64,000 nucleotides of DNA from Vibrio splendidus (GCF_024347615.1 NZ_AP025508.1:1798001-1862000), one strand, 5' to 3'; positions 28,711 to 38,475 are shown, counted from the first letter of the stretch. The notes: generated by a model not told the origin, from the letters alone. Program-made: numbers and translations.

Positions 28711-30927
28711 ATGAATCGGCACTTTATGCGCACCCCAACAGCACTTGCGGTCGCTTTAGTTATAACGTCAGGAATGGTTCAGGCCAACGAAGATGAAACC
28801 GTTGTTGTTATTGGACAGCAGCTTGAAGACAGCTCAATAGGTCCAGATTTTAGTTACGTTGGATTAAGTAGTCGTACTGCTACAAAAACTGATGTTGCGA
28901 TAGGCGAGACACCACGTGCGATCTCGATTGTGACTCGTGAACAGATGGACGACCGAGCGTCAATCAGTATTGCAGATGCACTACAGTACACGCCTAGTAT
29001 TCAAGCGAACTACTTCGGTGAAGACAACAAGCAAGATTGGTTTGTTATCCGTGGCTTTAAGCAAGCTAACAGTGGTTTGTATCAAGATGGTACGCGTTTG
29101 TATTCATCGGGTTTTTACAGCTGGCAAATCGACCCGTTTGGCTTGGAACGAGTAGAAATCTTGCGTGGTCCAGGATCAGCGCTATACGGTCAAACCCCTC
29201 CGGGTGGTGTTATTAACGTAATCAGTAAGCGTCCACAGTTTGATGGTGGCTCGGGTCAGTTTGCTATCGAATACGGTACTGATGATCGCAAGCAAATTAG
29301 TTTAGATGTGAACTCTGAAGTTAACGATAAAATGGCGTTTCGCTTGCAAGCACTTGGTCGTAAAAATGGCAGCCGTGTCGATGGTGTAGAGGCTGAACGC
29401 ATTTTTATCGCTCCTTCTCTGGCTTATAAATTCACAGACGACACAAAAATCACACTGCTAACTAGCTACCAGAAAGATGATTCCGACCCGTACCTCCAGT
29501 TCCTACCAATGGAAGGAACGTTAACGTCGAATCCAAATGGCACTATTAGTGACAGCACTGCGTTAGGTAATACGGATTGGGAAACGTTTGAGCGTGAACA
29601 AATCTCAGTAGGTTACGAATTTGAACATCATTTCAATGATCGTACTTATTTCATGCAAAACACACGCTACAGCCAAATGGACATCAACTTACGTCAAATG
29701 TATTACTCGCAGTATGTTGGTGATACGGCTCTAGCACCTTACGATCCAACACGTTCTTCTATTATCCGCCAAGCATCAACTGAAGAAGGAACATCCGACG
29801 CATTTAACATCGATAATCGTTTGATCCATAAATTTACGACAGGTTCAGTCGAGCACACCTTGCTGACTGGTATTGATTACCAGAGCATCGATATTGATAG
29901 TAAAGATTACGCTGCTGATCCAATCATTGGTGACGGAAACAGTCTTTTGCCTGTGCCGGGTGTAGGAAATATACCGAACCCAATCTTTAACGTGTTTGAC
30001 CCGTCATACAGCACAAATGTAGCTTTGTTGAATCCAACAACGTTTGCGCCACTTGATGAATCAGATCGTCAAACCACTAAAACGAAAAATAATCAATTAG
30101 GCCTTTATTTACAAGACCAAATGATGATTGCGGATAAGTGGGCGGTACAAATCGGTGTTCGTTACGATGATTCCCAAAACAAGACACATAACACGACTAC
30201 TGGTGCTAAAACGAAGGTTGATAACGAAGAGTGGACAACCAACTTCGGTGTTGCTTACCTGATGGATAGTGGCTTTACACCTTATGCGAGCTATGCTCAG
30301 TCGTTTAACCCAATCATTCAGCTTGATCAAAATGGTGACCCAGCGAAACCAGAACGTGGCGAGCAATACGAAGTCGGTTTGAAATACCAACCGCGTAGCT
30401 TCGACGGTTACTTCAACATTGCCGCATTCGAAGTGTCGAAAGAAAACTTAGCGCGTCAAGTTGCCGGTCAACTAACACAAATTGGTGAAGTTCGTAACCG
30501 CGGTCTTGAGTTAGAAGCTGTCGCAAACGTAACTGAAGCATTAACCTTGATTGGTAACGTTTCATTCATCGATTCCGAAATAACTAAAGATGCGACAAGC
30601 AGCAATGTAGGCAATACGCCGTCACAAATTGCTGACCAATTGGCTTCAGCTTGGGCGAACTACCATTTCCTAAATGGTCCACTAGATGGCTTAACTATTG
30701 GTGCGGGTGCTCGTTATGTTGGTGATTCTTACGCTGACAATACCGAGACAAACAAAGTGTCTTCTTACACGCTGTTTGACGCAACATTGAGCTACCGTAT
30801 TGAAGATTATAAGTTCCAAGTTGCAGCGAAGAACTTAGCAGACAAAGAGTACGTCGCGACGTGTGATTACTACTGCTTTTACGGTGATCGCCGTAACGTG
30901 ATTGCGAGCGTAACTTATGACTGGTAA
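28711..30927 (+). CDS. fhuA: FhuA-type TonB-dependent siderophore receptor
   Basis: Outer-membrane receptor of 738 residues. ATG 28711 follows AAGGAG and starts a signal peptide ending near MVQANE; the TonB box is DETVVVIG. The plug domain (about 45-180) includes TPRAISIVTREQM, the RGF motif, and EILRGPGSALYGQTPPGGVINVISKRP. The barrel ends in VTYDW with an aromatic terminal residue and has a Cys pair in ATCDYYCF, as in the ferrichrome/ferrioxamine branch. It is the outer-membrane partner of FhuCDB. A strong terminator follows. Confidence 0.93.
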   Translation: MNRHFMRTPTALAVALVITSGMVQANEDETVVVIGQQLEDSSIGPDFSYVGLSSRTATKTDVAIGETPRAISIVTREQMDDRASISIADALQYTPSIQANYFGEDNKQDWFVIRGFKQANSGLYQDGTRLYSSGFYSWQIDPFGLERVEILRGPGSALYGQTPPGGVINVISKRPQFDGGSGQFAIEYGTDDRKQISLDVNSEVNDKMAFRLQALGRKNGSRVDGVEAERIFIAPSLAYKFTDDTKITLLTSYQKDDSDPYLQFLPMEGTLTSNPNGTISDSTALGNTDWETFEREQISVGYEFEHHFNDRTYFMQNTRYSQMDINLRQMYYSQYVGDTALAPYDPTRSSIIRQASTEEGTSDAFNIDNRLIHKFTTGSVEHTLLTGIDYQSIDIDSKDYAADPIIGDGNSLLPVPGVGNIPNPIFNVFDPSYSTNVALLNPTTFAPLDESDRQTTKTKNNQLGLYLQDQMMIADKWAVQIGVRYDDSQNKTHNTTTGAKTKVDNEEWTTNFGVAYLMDSGFTPYASYAQSFNPIIQLDQNGDPAKPERGEQYEVGLKYQPRSFDGYFNIAAFEVSKENLARQVAGQLTQIGEVRNRGLELEAVANVTEALTLIGNVSFIDSEITKDATSSNVGNTPSQIADQLASAWANYHFLNGPLDGLTIGAGARYVGDSYADNTETNKVSSYTLFDATLSYRIEDYKFQVAAKNLADKEYVATCDYYCFYGDRRNVIASVTYDW

Positions 30928-30960
30928 CGTAACTTTATAATCAGTGATTACTCGTTTATG

Positions 30961-30993
30961 AGCACTCAGTCCAACGGGCTGGGTGCTTTTTTT
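30961..30993 (+). terminator. Rho-independent terminator after fhuA
   Basis: AGCACtCAG and CTGgGTGCT form the stem around a ccaacgg loop, followed by TTTTTTT. It ends the iron cluster. Confidence 0.9.
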
Positions 30994-31201
30994 ATATTAG
31001 GGTAATCATTCTTAGCTTCGCTAGAAATGTTGAAATCTGTGAAAGTTTTGTTTTGAAATGCTGCAACTACCGCCTTTAAATCAAACAACTCGCTGTTGAT
31101 TAAAACGATCACTACGATTTATTGCAGCAGTTGTTGAGCACAAAGCCTATATTGACTAGAATGGCGCACTTTTTTTATTTACGTACATACAGGTAATGAA
31201 C

Positions 31202-31456
31202 ATGAGCGATACTAATTCAAAACCAGCTTTACCAGATCATCTAGCAGGTAACCCACGCAGCCCACACCACGTGGCTGAGTGTTTCGAATACCCAATCGGC
31301 ATTCGTCTAAATGGTAAAGAGCGTACTGATGTTGAAGAATACTGCATCAGCGAAGGTTGGGTTAAGATCCCTTCTCCAAAAGCGCTAGACCGCCGTGGTC
31401 AGCCAATGCTTATTACTCTAAAAGGCTCTGTAGAAGCTTTTTACATCGAAGAATAA
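31202..31456 (+). CDS. DUF3297 family protein
   Basis: Small soluble protein of 84 residues of the DUF3297 family, recognised by LPDHLAGNPRSPHH, RLNGKERTDVEEYCISEGWVK and the end ALDRRGQPMLITLKGSVEAFY. The family is common in proteobacteria but has no known function. The start is taken at ATG 31202 (MSDT, as in homologues) rather than at 31196. It has its own terminator and is probably monocistronic. Confidence 0.85.
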   Translation: MSDTNSKPALPDHLAGNPRSPHHVAECFEYPIGIRLNGKERTDVEEYCISEGWVKIPSPKALDRRGQPMLITLKGSVEAFYIEE

Positions 31457-31545
31457 TCGCTTTGTGTGACGAGCTAATGCTTCGTGTAGTTAGCAAATGT
31501 TTTGTCTAATTAGCCAACATAAAGTCACTAAGAGTTATTACTTGA

Positions 31546-31575
31546 AAGGGTCTAGAGAAATCTAGGCCCTTTTTG
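31546..31575 (+). terminator. Rho-independent terminator
   Basis: AAGGGtCTAGA and TCTAGgCCCTT pair across a gaaa loop, followed by TTT. It ends the DUF3297 transcript. Confidence 0.85.
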
Positions 31576-31961
31576 TTTGCATTAATGCTGGCGAACTTGT
31601 TTAACCAATAACCAATAACCACCTCCATAACTCCACAAAGCTTATCGAACTTGTCGACGTCTACTATGCATACGTAGGAATAATGCGTTTACTGCTGGTT
31701 GATTTATGTTCGCTCGCTCGTTTTGGGTTGATTCATATTCGAAATCACTGCTGATAAATTAACCCATCAAAAACAAAAATATGAAGCGTAGTCTAATTAA
31801 ATGAAACTAAAGTGCTGTATTTAAGGTTATTTATTGTTAATGGCTATCTCTATCACAGAAAATAATCCTGAAGCACATACAATGCCCTGACTTTCGAATG
31901 AGCGCCTAATTTTTTCGTTCGAGCATTTTTATTTCTATCGCCCAATACACATGAGGTTCCT
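31576..31961 (+). promoter_or_regulatory. 386-bp promoter region of glpT
   Basis: No gene is seen. A segment near 31706 (tatgttcg followed by cgctcg) resembles one half of a GlpR operator, and ttttttcgttcgagcat near 31910 resembles a compressed one. Neither is a full match. Control by glycerol-3-phosphate or CRP would be expected for this operon but is not shown. Confidence 0.35.
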
Positions 31962-33335
31962 ATGTTTGGAATATTCAAACCTATGGCGCATATCGATCGC
32001 TTATCTACCGATAAGATCGATAGCACCTACACACGATTACGATGGCAGCTTTTTCTCGGCATCTTTGTTGGTTATGCGGGGTACTATTTAGTCCGCAAAA
32101 ACTTCAGTTTGGCGATGCCATATCTTATTGAACAAGGATACAGTCGCGGAGAACTCGGGGTTGCATTAGCGGCGGTATCTATCGCTTACGGCTTATCTAA
32201 GTTCCTAATGGGCAGTGTTTCTGACCGTTCTAACCCTCGTTATTTCCTCAGTGGCGGCTTGTTAATGTCGGCATTGGTCATGTTCTGCTTTGGTTTCATG
32301 CCATGGGCGACAGGCAGCATCACTGCGATGTTTATCCTGCTGTTCTTGAATGGTTGGTTTCAAGGCATGGGCTGGCCAGCTTGTGGGCGAACCATGGTTC
32401 ACTGGTGGTCGCGTAAAGAACGTGGCGAGATAGTGTCGGTATGGAACGTTGCTCACAACGTGGGTGGTGGTTTGATTGGACCAATGTTCTTATTGGGTCT
32501 TTGGGCTTTTAATGACGACTGGCGAACCGCTTTTTATGTTCCTGCATTTTTTGCCACGCTCGTTGCTATTTTTGTTTGGTTCACCGTAAGAGATACGCCT
32601 CAATCTTGTGGCTTACCGCCGATTGAAGAACACAAAGACGATTACCCAGACGACTACGATACGTCTCATGAGAAAGAAATGACGGCGAAAGAGATCTTCT
32701 TTAAGTACGTTTTCTCTAACAAGTTGTTGTGGTCAATCGCGATTGCTAATGCGTTTGTTTACCTTATCCGTTATGGCGTGCTTGATTGGGCTCCGGTCTA
32801 CTTGAAAGAAGCAAAAGACTTCTCAGTAGATAAATCTTCTTGGGCTTACTTCTTGTATGAGTGGGCGGGTATTCCTGGAACGCTACTGTGTGGTTGGATT
32901 TCAGATAAGTTGTTTAAGGGCCGACGCGCACCAGCAGGGATCCTGTTCATGGTTCTTGTGACTGTCGCTGTATTAGTGTACTGGCTAAATCCGGCAGGTA
33001 ACCCAACGGTTGATATGCTGGCACTTATCGCGATTGGTTTCCTTATCTACGGACCAGTAATGCTAATTGGCTTGTATGCACTTGAACTTGCACCTAAGAA
33101 AGCGGCAGGTACGGCTGCAGGTCTTACTGGCTTGTTTGGTTACTTAGGTGGCGCAGTTGCTGCCAATGCCGTGCTTGGTTTCATGGTTGACCATTACGGC
33201 TGGGATGGCGGCTTCATTATCTTGGTCGGTGCTTGTGTTGCTTCAATAATTTGTCTGCTTTACGCCTTCTTAGGAGAGCGTGAACACCACAAACAAAAAG
33301 AACGCGAACAACAGAAAGAAGCATTAACTCAGTAG
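31962..33335 (+). CDS. glpT: Glycerol-3-phosphate transporter
   Basis: Major-facilitator antiporter of 457 residues that imports sn-glycerol 3-phosphate in exchange for phosphate. About 12 membrane segments are visible. Diagnostic stretches are [55 protein letters not shown] and [11 protein letters not shown]. The two halves are joined by an acidic [14 protein letters not shown] loop. Followed by glpQ, forming the glpTQ pair. Conserved Arg residues for phosphate binding lie in LVRKN and LIRYG. Confidence 0.96.
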   Translation: MFGIFKPMAHIDRLSTDKIDSTYTRLRWQLFLGIFVGYAGYYLVRKNFSLAMPYLIEQGYSRGELGVALAAVSIAYGLSKFLMGSVSDRSNPRYFLSGGLLMSALVMFCFGFMPWATGSITAMFILLFLNGWFQGMGWPACGRTMVHWWSRKERGEIVSVWNVAHNVGGGLIGPMFLLGLWAFNDDWRTAFYVPAFFATLVAIFVWFTVRDTPQSCGLPPIEEHKDDYPDDYDTSHEKEMTAKEIFFKYVFSNKLLWSIAIANAFVYLIRYGVLDWAPVYLKEAKDFSVDKSSWAYFLYEWAGIPGTLLCGWISDKLFKGRRAPAGILFMVLVTVAVLVYWLNPAGNPTVDMLALIAIGFLIYGPVMLIGLYALELAPKKAAGTAAGLTGLFGYLGGAVAANAVLGFMVDHYGWDGGFIILVGACVASIICLLYAFLGEREHHKQKEREQQKEALTQ

Positions 33336-33367
33336 TTCATTCACTGGACAACGTCATACTAATAAAC

Positions 33368-33400
33368 AACAGAGGCAGGTATATCCTGCTTCTGTTTTAT
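33368..33400 (+). terminator. Hairpin between glpT and glpQ
   Basis: AACAGAgGCAGG and CCTGCtTCTGTT form a 12-bp stem with one mismatch and a 5-base loop, followed by TTAT. It probably acts as an attenuator or 3' stabiliser that lowers glpQ relative to glpT. Confidence 0.65.
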
Positions 33401-33413
33401 CAAGGAAACAATA

Positions 33414-34469
33414 ATGAAAACAACGCCACTGTCTCTGACTTTATTAGCACTTAGCTTATCTGCCAATGCGTTCGCCGACCCTTTAGTGATAGCGCATCGC
33501 GGTGCTTCTGGTTATTTACCTGAGCATACATTGCCGGCTAAAGCACTCGCTTACGCAATGAAACCCGACTACATCGAACAAGATGTCGTGATGACCAAAG
33601 ACGACCAACTGGTGGTATTGCATGATCACTATTTAGATCGCGTCACCGATGTTGCTGACCGCTTTCCAGATCGCGCACGAGCTGATGGCCGCTATTACGC
33701 GATTGACTTTACGCTTGCTGAGATCAAATCATTAAAAGTGACAGAAGGTTTTAACCTAGATGAGCAAGGCAACAGAGTGGCAGGGTACCCAACACGTTTC
33801 CCTATGTGGCAGTCAGATTTTCGCGTTGCTACTTTTGCGGAAGAAATTGAACTGATTCAAGGCTTAAACAAAACGCTGGGTTATGACGTAGGCATTTATC
33901 CTGAAATCAAAGCGCCTTGGTTCCATCGTCATGAAGGCAAAGATATCTCGAAAGCGGTGCTTGCCACCTTGCAGCAATATGGTTATCTATCAAAAGACGA
34001 CAAAGTATATCTACAGTGTTTTGATGCCAATGAGCTGCAACGTATTAACGATGAATTAATGCCTGCGATGGAAATGGATCTTAAGCTTGTTCAGCTGATG
34101 GCCTATACAGATTGGAACGAAACCATGACTTACAAGGGCGATAAAGCGACGCCGTACAGTTATGATTGGATGTTTGAGAAAGGCGGCATGGCAAAAGTCG
34201 CGAGCTACGCTGATGGCATTGGCCCTTGGAAACCTATGCTGGTGGATGATGCATCGACCAAAGATAACATCATTATTAAACCATTGATGAAGTCAGCAAA
34301 AGACGCTGGCTTAGACGTTCACCCGTACACGTTCCGTGCTGACCCAGGAAGAATCCCAGCTTATGCTGATAACTTTGATGGCATGTTGGATGTCTTTTAC
34401 AACCAAGTCAAAGTCGATGGTGTGTTTACCGATTTCCCAGATAAAGCGGTCGACTTCTTAAACCGTTAA
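33414..34469 (+). CDS. glpQ: Periplasmic glycerophosphodiester phosphodiesterase
   Basis: Secreted hydrolase of 351 residues that splits glycerophosphodiesters into glycerol-3-phosphate and an alcohol, feeding GlpT. A signal peptide ends near NAFAD. The GDPD motifs follow: IAHRGASGYLPEHT, EQDVVMTKDDQLVVLHDHYLDRVT and YPEIKAP. Near the C-terminus DGVFTDFPDKA completes the barrel. The metal ligands Glu, Asp and His are all present. Length matches E. coli GlpQ (358). Confidence 0.96.
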   Translation: MKTTPLSLTLLALSLSANAFADPLVIAHRGASGYLPEHTLPAKALAYAMKPDYIEQDVVMTKDDQLVVLHDHYLDRVTDVADRFPDRARADGRYYAIDFTLAEIKSLKVTEGFNLDEQGNRVAGYPTRFPMWQSDFRVATFAEEIELIQGLNKTLGYDVGIYPEIKAPWFHRHEGKDISKAVLATLQQYGYLSKDDKVYLQCFDANELQRINDELMPAMEMDLKLVQLMAYTDWNETMTYKGDKATPYSYDWMFEKGGMAKVASYADGIGPWKPMLVDDASTKDNIIIKPLMKSAKDAGLDVHPYTFRADPGRIPAYADNFDGMLDVFYNQVKVDGVFTDFPDKAVDFLNR

Positions 34470-34499
34470 TTTCCTGCTTAGATACTAGTAACGAAATAC

Positions 34500-34544
34500 G
34501 AAGAGCTAAAAGCACTGTCTTAAGGCGCTTTTAGCTCTTCATGC
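34500..34544 (+). terminator. Strong hairpin after glpQ
   Basis: GAAGAGCTAAAAGC pairs perfectly over 14 bases with GCTTTTAGCTCTTC around a 13-base loop. The T-rich part is inside the stem, so it may work as a bidirectional terminator. Confidence 0.6.
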
Positions 34545-34705
34545 ATTAGTCTTAAAATCCTACCCATATTCTTCTTTCTCAACCCACATTTTGATATTCA
34601 CTCAGTTTACAGCCATAACGCGGCTTGATAGGTTACTTCCAGTGCAGTCAAATGCTTAATCTATAGTATTTATCGACTCGACCTTATATTGAATTTGGAA
34701 AGATC

Positions 34706-35173
34706 ATGGAAGAAAGAAGCAAAGCTTATCTCGATAGCTACCTCAATACATTGTCAGCAGACGTTGCTTCGCAATATACCTCCTTTAGTGCTGATTATTA
34801 CTGTGCTGATGAATACAACGCCAACCTCTGCGCTCAGTTGATTTTAAAAGGTGAAAAACAGGCGTCCAGCGGCCTTGAACACTGGTATACCCATGAAGGC
34901 GAGACGAGACCCATCGTTGGTCACTTGCAAGTCGTCACCGATTGGGATGGTGAGCCCGTCTGTATTGTTGAGATCACGTCGGTGTCGTCGTGCAAATACA
35001 ACGAAGTGAGTGCGGAGTTTGCTGCTGCAGAAGGCGAGGGTGACAAAACACTAGAATGGTGGAGAAAAGCTCACTGGAACTTCTTCTCTCGTGAATGTGA
35101 AGAGCTCAAGATCTCACCAAGTGAAGACATGTTACTTATGTTGGAGCGTTTCAAAGTGGTTTATCAACAGTGA
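34706..35173 (+). CDS. ASCH domain protein
   Basis: Cytoplasmic protein of 155 residues with an ASCH (PUA-like) domain: AQLILKGEKQASSGLEHWY at the start, VGHLQVVTDWDGEPVCIVEITSVS in the middle, and a final EGEGDKTLEWWRKAHWNFF. ASCH domains bind RNA or modified nucleosides, and some act as amidohydrolases of acetylcytidine. The E-G-x-G-D-x-S/T-L-x-x-W-x-x-H stretch is typical of the family. It opens the plus-strand accessory run. Function inferred only from fold. Confidence 0.82.
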   Translation: MEERSKAYLDSYLNTLSADVASQYTSFSADYYCADEYNANLCAQLILKGEKQASSGLEHWYTHEGETRPIVGHLQVVTDWDGEPVCIVEITSVSSCKYNEVSAEFAAAEGEGDKTLEWWRKAHWNFFSRECEELKISPSEDMLLMLERFKVVYQQ

Positions 35174-35266
35174 AGCCCCAGCGAGTGCCGTGTTGAATCT
35201 CGATACATGGCACTTTGATCTTCATTTGACCAATACAAGATAACTAACAATCACAAGGAGAGTGAT

Positions 35267-36211
35267 GTGAAAATAGCGATATTGGATGACTACCAGAACG
35301 TCGTTAAAGACCTCGATTGCTTCAACAAACTCGAACAACACGATGTCACGGTATTTACCGAGACTTACTCGAAGCAAGATCTCGTCGCTAAGTTGGTCTC
35401 GTTTGAAGCCATTGTGCTTATTCGTGAAAGAACCGAGATCACCGAATCTCTGTTATCACAACTCCCTAACCTCAAACTGATTAGCCAGACGGGCAAAGTG
35501 AGTAACCATATCGACTCGCAAATGTGCGAACGATTTGGTGTTACCGTTTTAGAAGGTCGAGGCTCGCCTGTTGCGCCTTCCGAGCTATGCTGGGCGCTGA
35601 TTATGGCTGCATCGCGCCACATTCCTACTTACGCGTCAAACCTTAAGCAAAACCAGTGGCAAGATTCTGGCTCGTTAGGGTTAGGTCGAACTTTGAAGGG
35701 CTTGAAGCTTGGTATTTGGGGCTACGGCAAGATCGGCAAATGCATTGCACATTATGCCCAAGCATTTGGGATGTCTGTCGTAGTGTGGGGCAGCCAAGCT
35801 TCACGCGATCAAGCACAAGCAGATGGCTTCGAAGCAACAGCAACCAAACAAGACTTCTTTCGAGAAGTTGATGTTCTTTCTTTGCATTTGCGTTTGAATG
35901 ATGTCACCAGAGGATGTGTTACGGCACACGACCTTAGCTTGATGAAACCGAACTCACTGTTTGTGAACATCAGCCGTGCCGAGTTAGTCGAACCGATGGC
36001 CTTGTATCATGAACTACGCGAGGTACCGACCAAAACTGCCGCTATTGATGTGTTCGATTGTGAGCCCCTAACAACAGACGCCGAACCGCTACTGTCCTTA
36101 CCAAACGTCACTGCGACACCACATTTAGGCTATGTTGAACAAAATAGCTACGAACTCAACTTCGATATCGCTTTCGACAACATTCTGTCCTATCAAAGAG
36201 ATCGCATGTAA
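35267..36211 (+). CDS. D-2-hydroxyacid dehydrogenase family protein
   Basis: NAD-dependent oxidoreductase of 314 residues. The NAD-binding loop is LGIWGYGKIGKCIA near residue 150. The catalytic residues are Arg in NISRAELV, Glu in DVFDCEPL and His in TPHLGYV. The family includes hydroxypyruvate reductase and phosphoglycerate dehydrogenase; the substrate is not clear. It starts with GTG after a perfect AAGGAG. It has no serine-binding ACT domain, so it is not a typical SerA. Confidence 0.9.
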   Translation: MKIAILDDYQNVVKDLDCFNKLEQHDVTVFTETYSKQDLVAKLVSFEAIVLIRERTEITESLLSQLPNLKLISQTGKVSNHIDSQMCERFGVTVLEGRGSPVAPSELCWALIMAASRHIPTYASNLKQNQWQDSGSLGLGRTLKGLKLGIWGYGKIGKCIAHYAQAFGMSVVVWGSQASRDQAQADGFEATATKQDFFREVDVLSLHLRLNDVTRGCVTAHDLSLMKPNSLFVNISRAELVEPMALYHELREVPTKTAAIDVFDCEPLTTDAEPLLSLPNVTATPHLGYVEQNSYELNFDIAFDNILSYQRDRM

Positions 36212-36250
36212 CGATAGAATCTGCCCAAAGCAATAAAAAGGTAGAGAAGC

Positions 36251-36751
36251 ATGAGCTTAACAATCAGAGAAGTAACAGTAGAAGATGCACAAGGCATTAT
36301 TGATGTCTTGAATCCAATCATTATCGAAGCGCGTTATACGATCTTGGATCAGACTTTTACTGTTGATGAAGAAAAGGCATTCATTGAGTCGTTCCCTGCG
36401 CGTGGTGTGTTTAGCGTTGCAGTTAACGAAGCTACGAGTCAGTTACTTGGCTTCCAGAATGTCGAACCATTTGCTACTTATACTAAAGCCTTTGACCATG
36501 TTGGTATCATTGGAACCTATGTTGATGCCAATAGCCGTGGGCAGGGCGTCGCCAAGCAGTTGTTTGATTACACATTCAAATCAGCGAAAGCCAAAGGTTA
36601 TGAAAAGCTGTTCGCCTATGTAAGAGCAGACAACGAGCGCGCGTTAGCGGTATACCTTAAGCAAGGTTTTGAAATCGTCGGAACGGCTAAGAAACACGGT
36701 AAGATTGGTGACCAATACTTTGACGAGATCCTGATCGAGAAGTTTTTATAG
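36251..36751 (+). CDS. GNAT acetyltransferase (phosphinothricin-acetyltransferase-like)
   Basis: Acetyltransferase of 166 residues. The N-terminal EDAQGIIDVLNPII and later FDHVGIIGTYVDANSRGQGVAKQLF match the Pat/Bar-like branch of GNATs, with the R-G-Q-G-V-A acetyl-CoA loop. ADNERALAVYLKQGFEIVGTAKKHGKI is a strong motif B. This branch often acetylates phosphinothricin or methionine sulfoximine, but substrate cannot be assigned here. It follows the dehydrogenase by 39 bp. Confidence 0.87.
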   Translation: MSLTIREVTVEDAQGIIDVLNPIIIEARYTILDQTFTVDEEKAFIESFPARGVFSVAVNEATSQLLGFQNVEPFATYTKAFDHVGIIGTYVDANSRGQGVAKQLFDYTFKSAKAKGYEKLFAYVRADNERALAVYLKQGFEIVGTAKKHGKIGDQYFDEILIEKFL

Positions 36752-36794
36752 GCTCGCTTAAACATTAGATAATTCATCGTATGCAGGAGGCAAG

Positions 36795-37298
36795 ATGACA
36801 AAGCTAATCGAATTAACAGAAATAGTCTTATTCGACTGGGGCAATACGCTGATGGTCGATTTCCCAGACGCACAAGGGAAGATGTGCGACTGGGAAACCG
36901 TACAAGAAGTGAGTGGTGCTCGTGCATTACTGGCTGAACTATCGAAAACTCACCAAGTGTATGTTGCCACCAATGCTGGTGATTCCAGTAAAGACGACAT
37001 CATTAGAGCCTTTGAGCGCGTTGGCCTATCTCAATATATCTTGGGTTACTTTTGTAAGGCGAGCATTGGCTTTTCTAAGTTCGAGTCGGGCTTTTATCCG
37101 GCCATCATTTCCAAACTCGGTGTTGCACCACAAGATATCACCATGGTAGGTGACACCTTAGAGAAAGACATTTACCCAGCACTTGAAGCGGGTTTGCAAG
37201 CGGTGTGGCTGAACACGGAAGGAGTTGAGCTTAAGTCAGAGAATCCGAATGTCGTACAAGTTCAAAGCCTAAGCGAACTGTTGGAGAAGCGCGATTAA
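36795..37298 (+). CDS. HAD-superfamily hydrolase
   Basis: Predicted phosphatase-like protein of 167 residues. Motif I is LFDWGNTLM: the nucleophile Asp is present, but the second Asp normally two residues later is Gly, which occurs in some HAD groups and would change the acid/base step. Motif II is YVATNAGDSSK and motif IV MVGDTLEKDI. There is a long Rossmann body and only a tiny cap. AGGAGG precedes the ATG. Substrate unknown. Confidence 0.85.
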   Translation: MTKLIELTEIVLFDWGNTLMVDFPDAQGKMCDWETVQEVSGARALLAELSKTHQVYVATNAGDSSKDDIIRAFERVGLSQYILGYFCKASIGFSKFESGFYPAIISKLGVAPQDITMVGDTLEKDIYPALEAGLQAVWLNTEGVELKSENPNVVQVQSLSELLEKRD

Positions 37299-37410
37299 CT
37301 CTCTGATATTAAGCCCAGATAAAGTGCTTGTTCGTTTTGATGCCAACCTCTCATCTCTTTGTTATTTAATCCTCTAAGCTAACTCTAGTTTCTACTTTGA
37401 GGGCTAGGTT

Positions 37411-37791
37411 ATGAGTATCGAACGTCACGGAATATCGGTTGGAATTGAACGTGTTAGCGGTGAAACTATCGTTGTGTTCAAAGCGAAAGGCAAACTCACA
37501 CATGATGATTATCAAGCAATGATACCAATTCTAAATACCACGCTAGAAGAACTCGATTCATCGAAACTCAAGATGCTGGTCGACATCTCTACCTTAAGGG
37601 GCTGGGAGTTGCGTGCTGCTTGGGATGATTTCAAACTGGGATTAGAGCTCAATTCGAAGATAGACAAAATCGCGATTTATGGTGATAAAAGCTGGCAAGA
37701 ATTCGCTTCAAAAGTAGGGAGTTGGTTTGTGTCGGGTGAGATTAAGTCATTCGAAGACCACGACTCTGCGCTTAAGTGGCTAGTTGATTGA
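37411..37791 (+). CDS. SpoIIAA-like (STAS-fold) protein
   Basis: Protein of 126 residues. It has the SpoIIAA-like fold seen in a widespread family: VVFKAKGKLTHDDYQAMIPIL, then LKMLVDISTLRGWELRAAWDDFKLG and a final IKSFEDHDSALKWL. It is related to lipid-binding or anti-sigma antagonist folds, but the phosphorylatable Ser of true SpoIIAA is not evident. Role unknown; membrane association is possible for this family. Confidence 0.78.
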   Translation: MSIERHGISVGIERVSGETIVVFKAKGKLTHDDYQAMIPILNTTLEELDSSKLKMLVDISTLRGWELRAAWDDFKLGLELNSKIDKIAIYGDKSWQEFASKVGSWFVSGEIKSFEDHDSALKWLVD

Positions 37792-38020
37792 TTCTATCTA
37801 CGGACAGCTAGAGAGCAATCCGTAAACAACGCTAATGACGGTTAACGAGCATTGTGCTTAAAGGCTGTCATTTTTTGTTTTGGCTATGATATTTCCCATT
37901 CGATTCAATAGAGTATATTCATTCCAGCGTGTAACATACCCAGGCTTTGTTTGGTCGCGACTAATGGTGTGGCTAGATTCAGTAATAACGAGAACTAAAA
38001 CAGAAATAAGGTCTAACGAC

Positions 38021-38422
38021 ATGCATAAGGTAATTGATAAGCTGGCTTGGATATTCATCAAAGACGGCAAGCTGTTGATGGTGAGATCAAAAGGCAAAGA
38101 ACTGTTCTATCTACCGGGTGGTAAGCGTGAAGCTGGCGAGAGTGACGAGCAAGCACTGGTTCGCGAAATAAAAGAAGAGATCTCCGTAGATTTAGTGCCT
38201 GATTCAATCGAATACGTTGAGACCTTTACAGGCCAAGCTGATGGCAAGGCGGAAGGCGTATCGGTGCAATTGACTTGTTATCTTGCTGATTATACTGGCG
38301 AACTGTCTCCAGATGCCGAAATTGAAGAGCTTAAGTTTGTTGACGGCAACGACAGAGCGGTATGCTCATTGGCGGCACTGGTTGCGCTTGATTGGTTAGA
38401 AGCGAACCAGTATTTGGCTTAA
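38021..38422 (+). CDS. NUDIX hydrolase
   Basis: NUDIX hydrolase of 133 residues, predicted to cut nucleoside-diphosphate-linked substrates. The NUDIX box starts at GGKREAGESDEQ and continues ALVREIKEEISV, with the catalytic R-E-x-x-E-E; the final Gly is Ser. The start is taken at ATG 38021 (MHKVIDKLAW) after AAGG; the longer frame from 37880 has an unusual N-terminus. It could be a housecleaning MutT or a diadenosine-type hydrolase. Confidence 0.85.
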   Translation: MHKVIDKLAWIFIKDGKLLMVRSKGKELFYLPGGKREAGESDEQALVREIKEEISVDLVPDSIEYVETFTGQADGKAEGVSVQLTCYLADYTGELSPDAEIEELKFVDGNDRAVCSLAALVALDWLEANQYLA

Positions 38423-38475
38423 GGTTTTAGCGGCTATTAGCTCATGCTGAAGATTGATCTTCAAAAGATCATCGC

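Noticed and set aside
31706..31930. GlpR operators ahead of glpT
   Set aside because: Only half-matches to the E. coli consensus; kept as a note on the promoter region, not called as sites.
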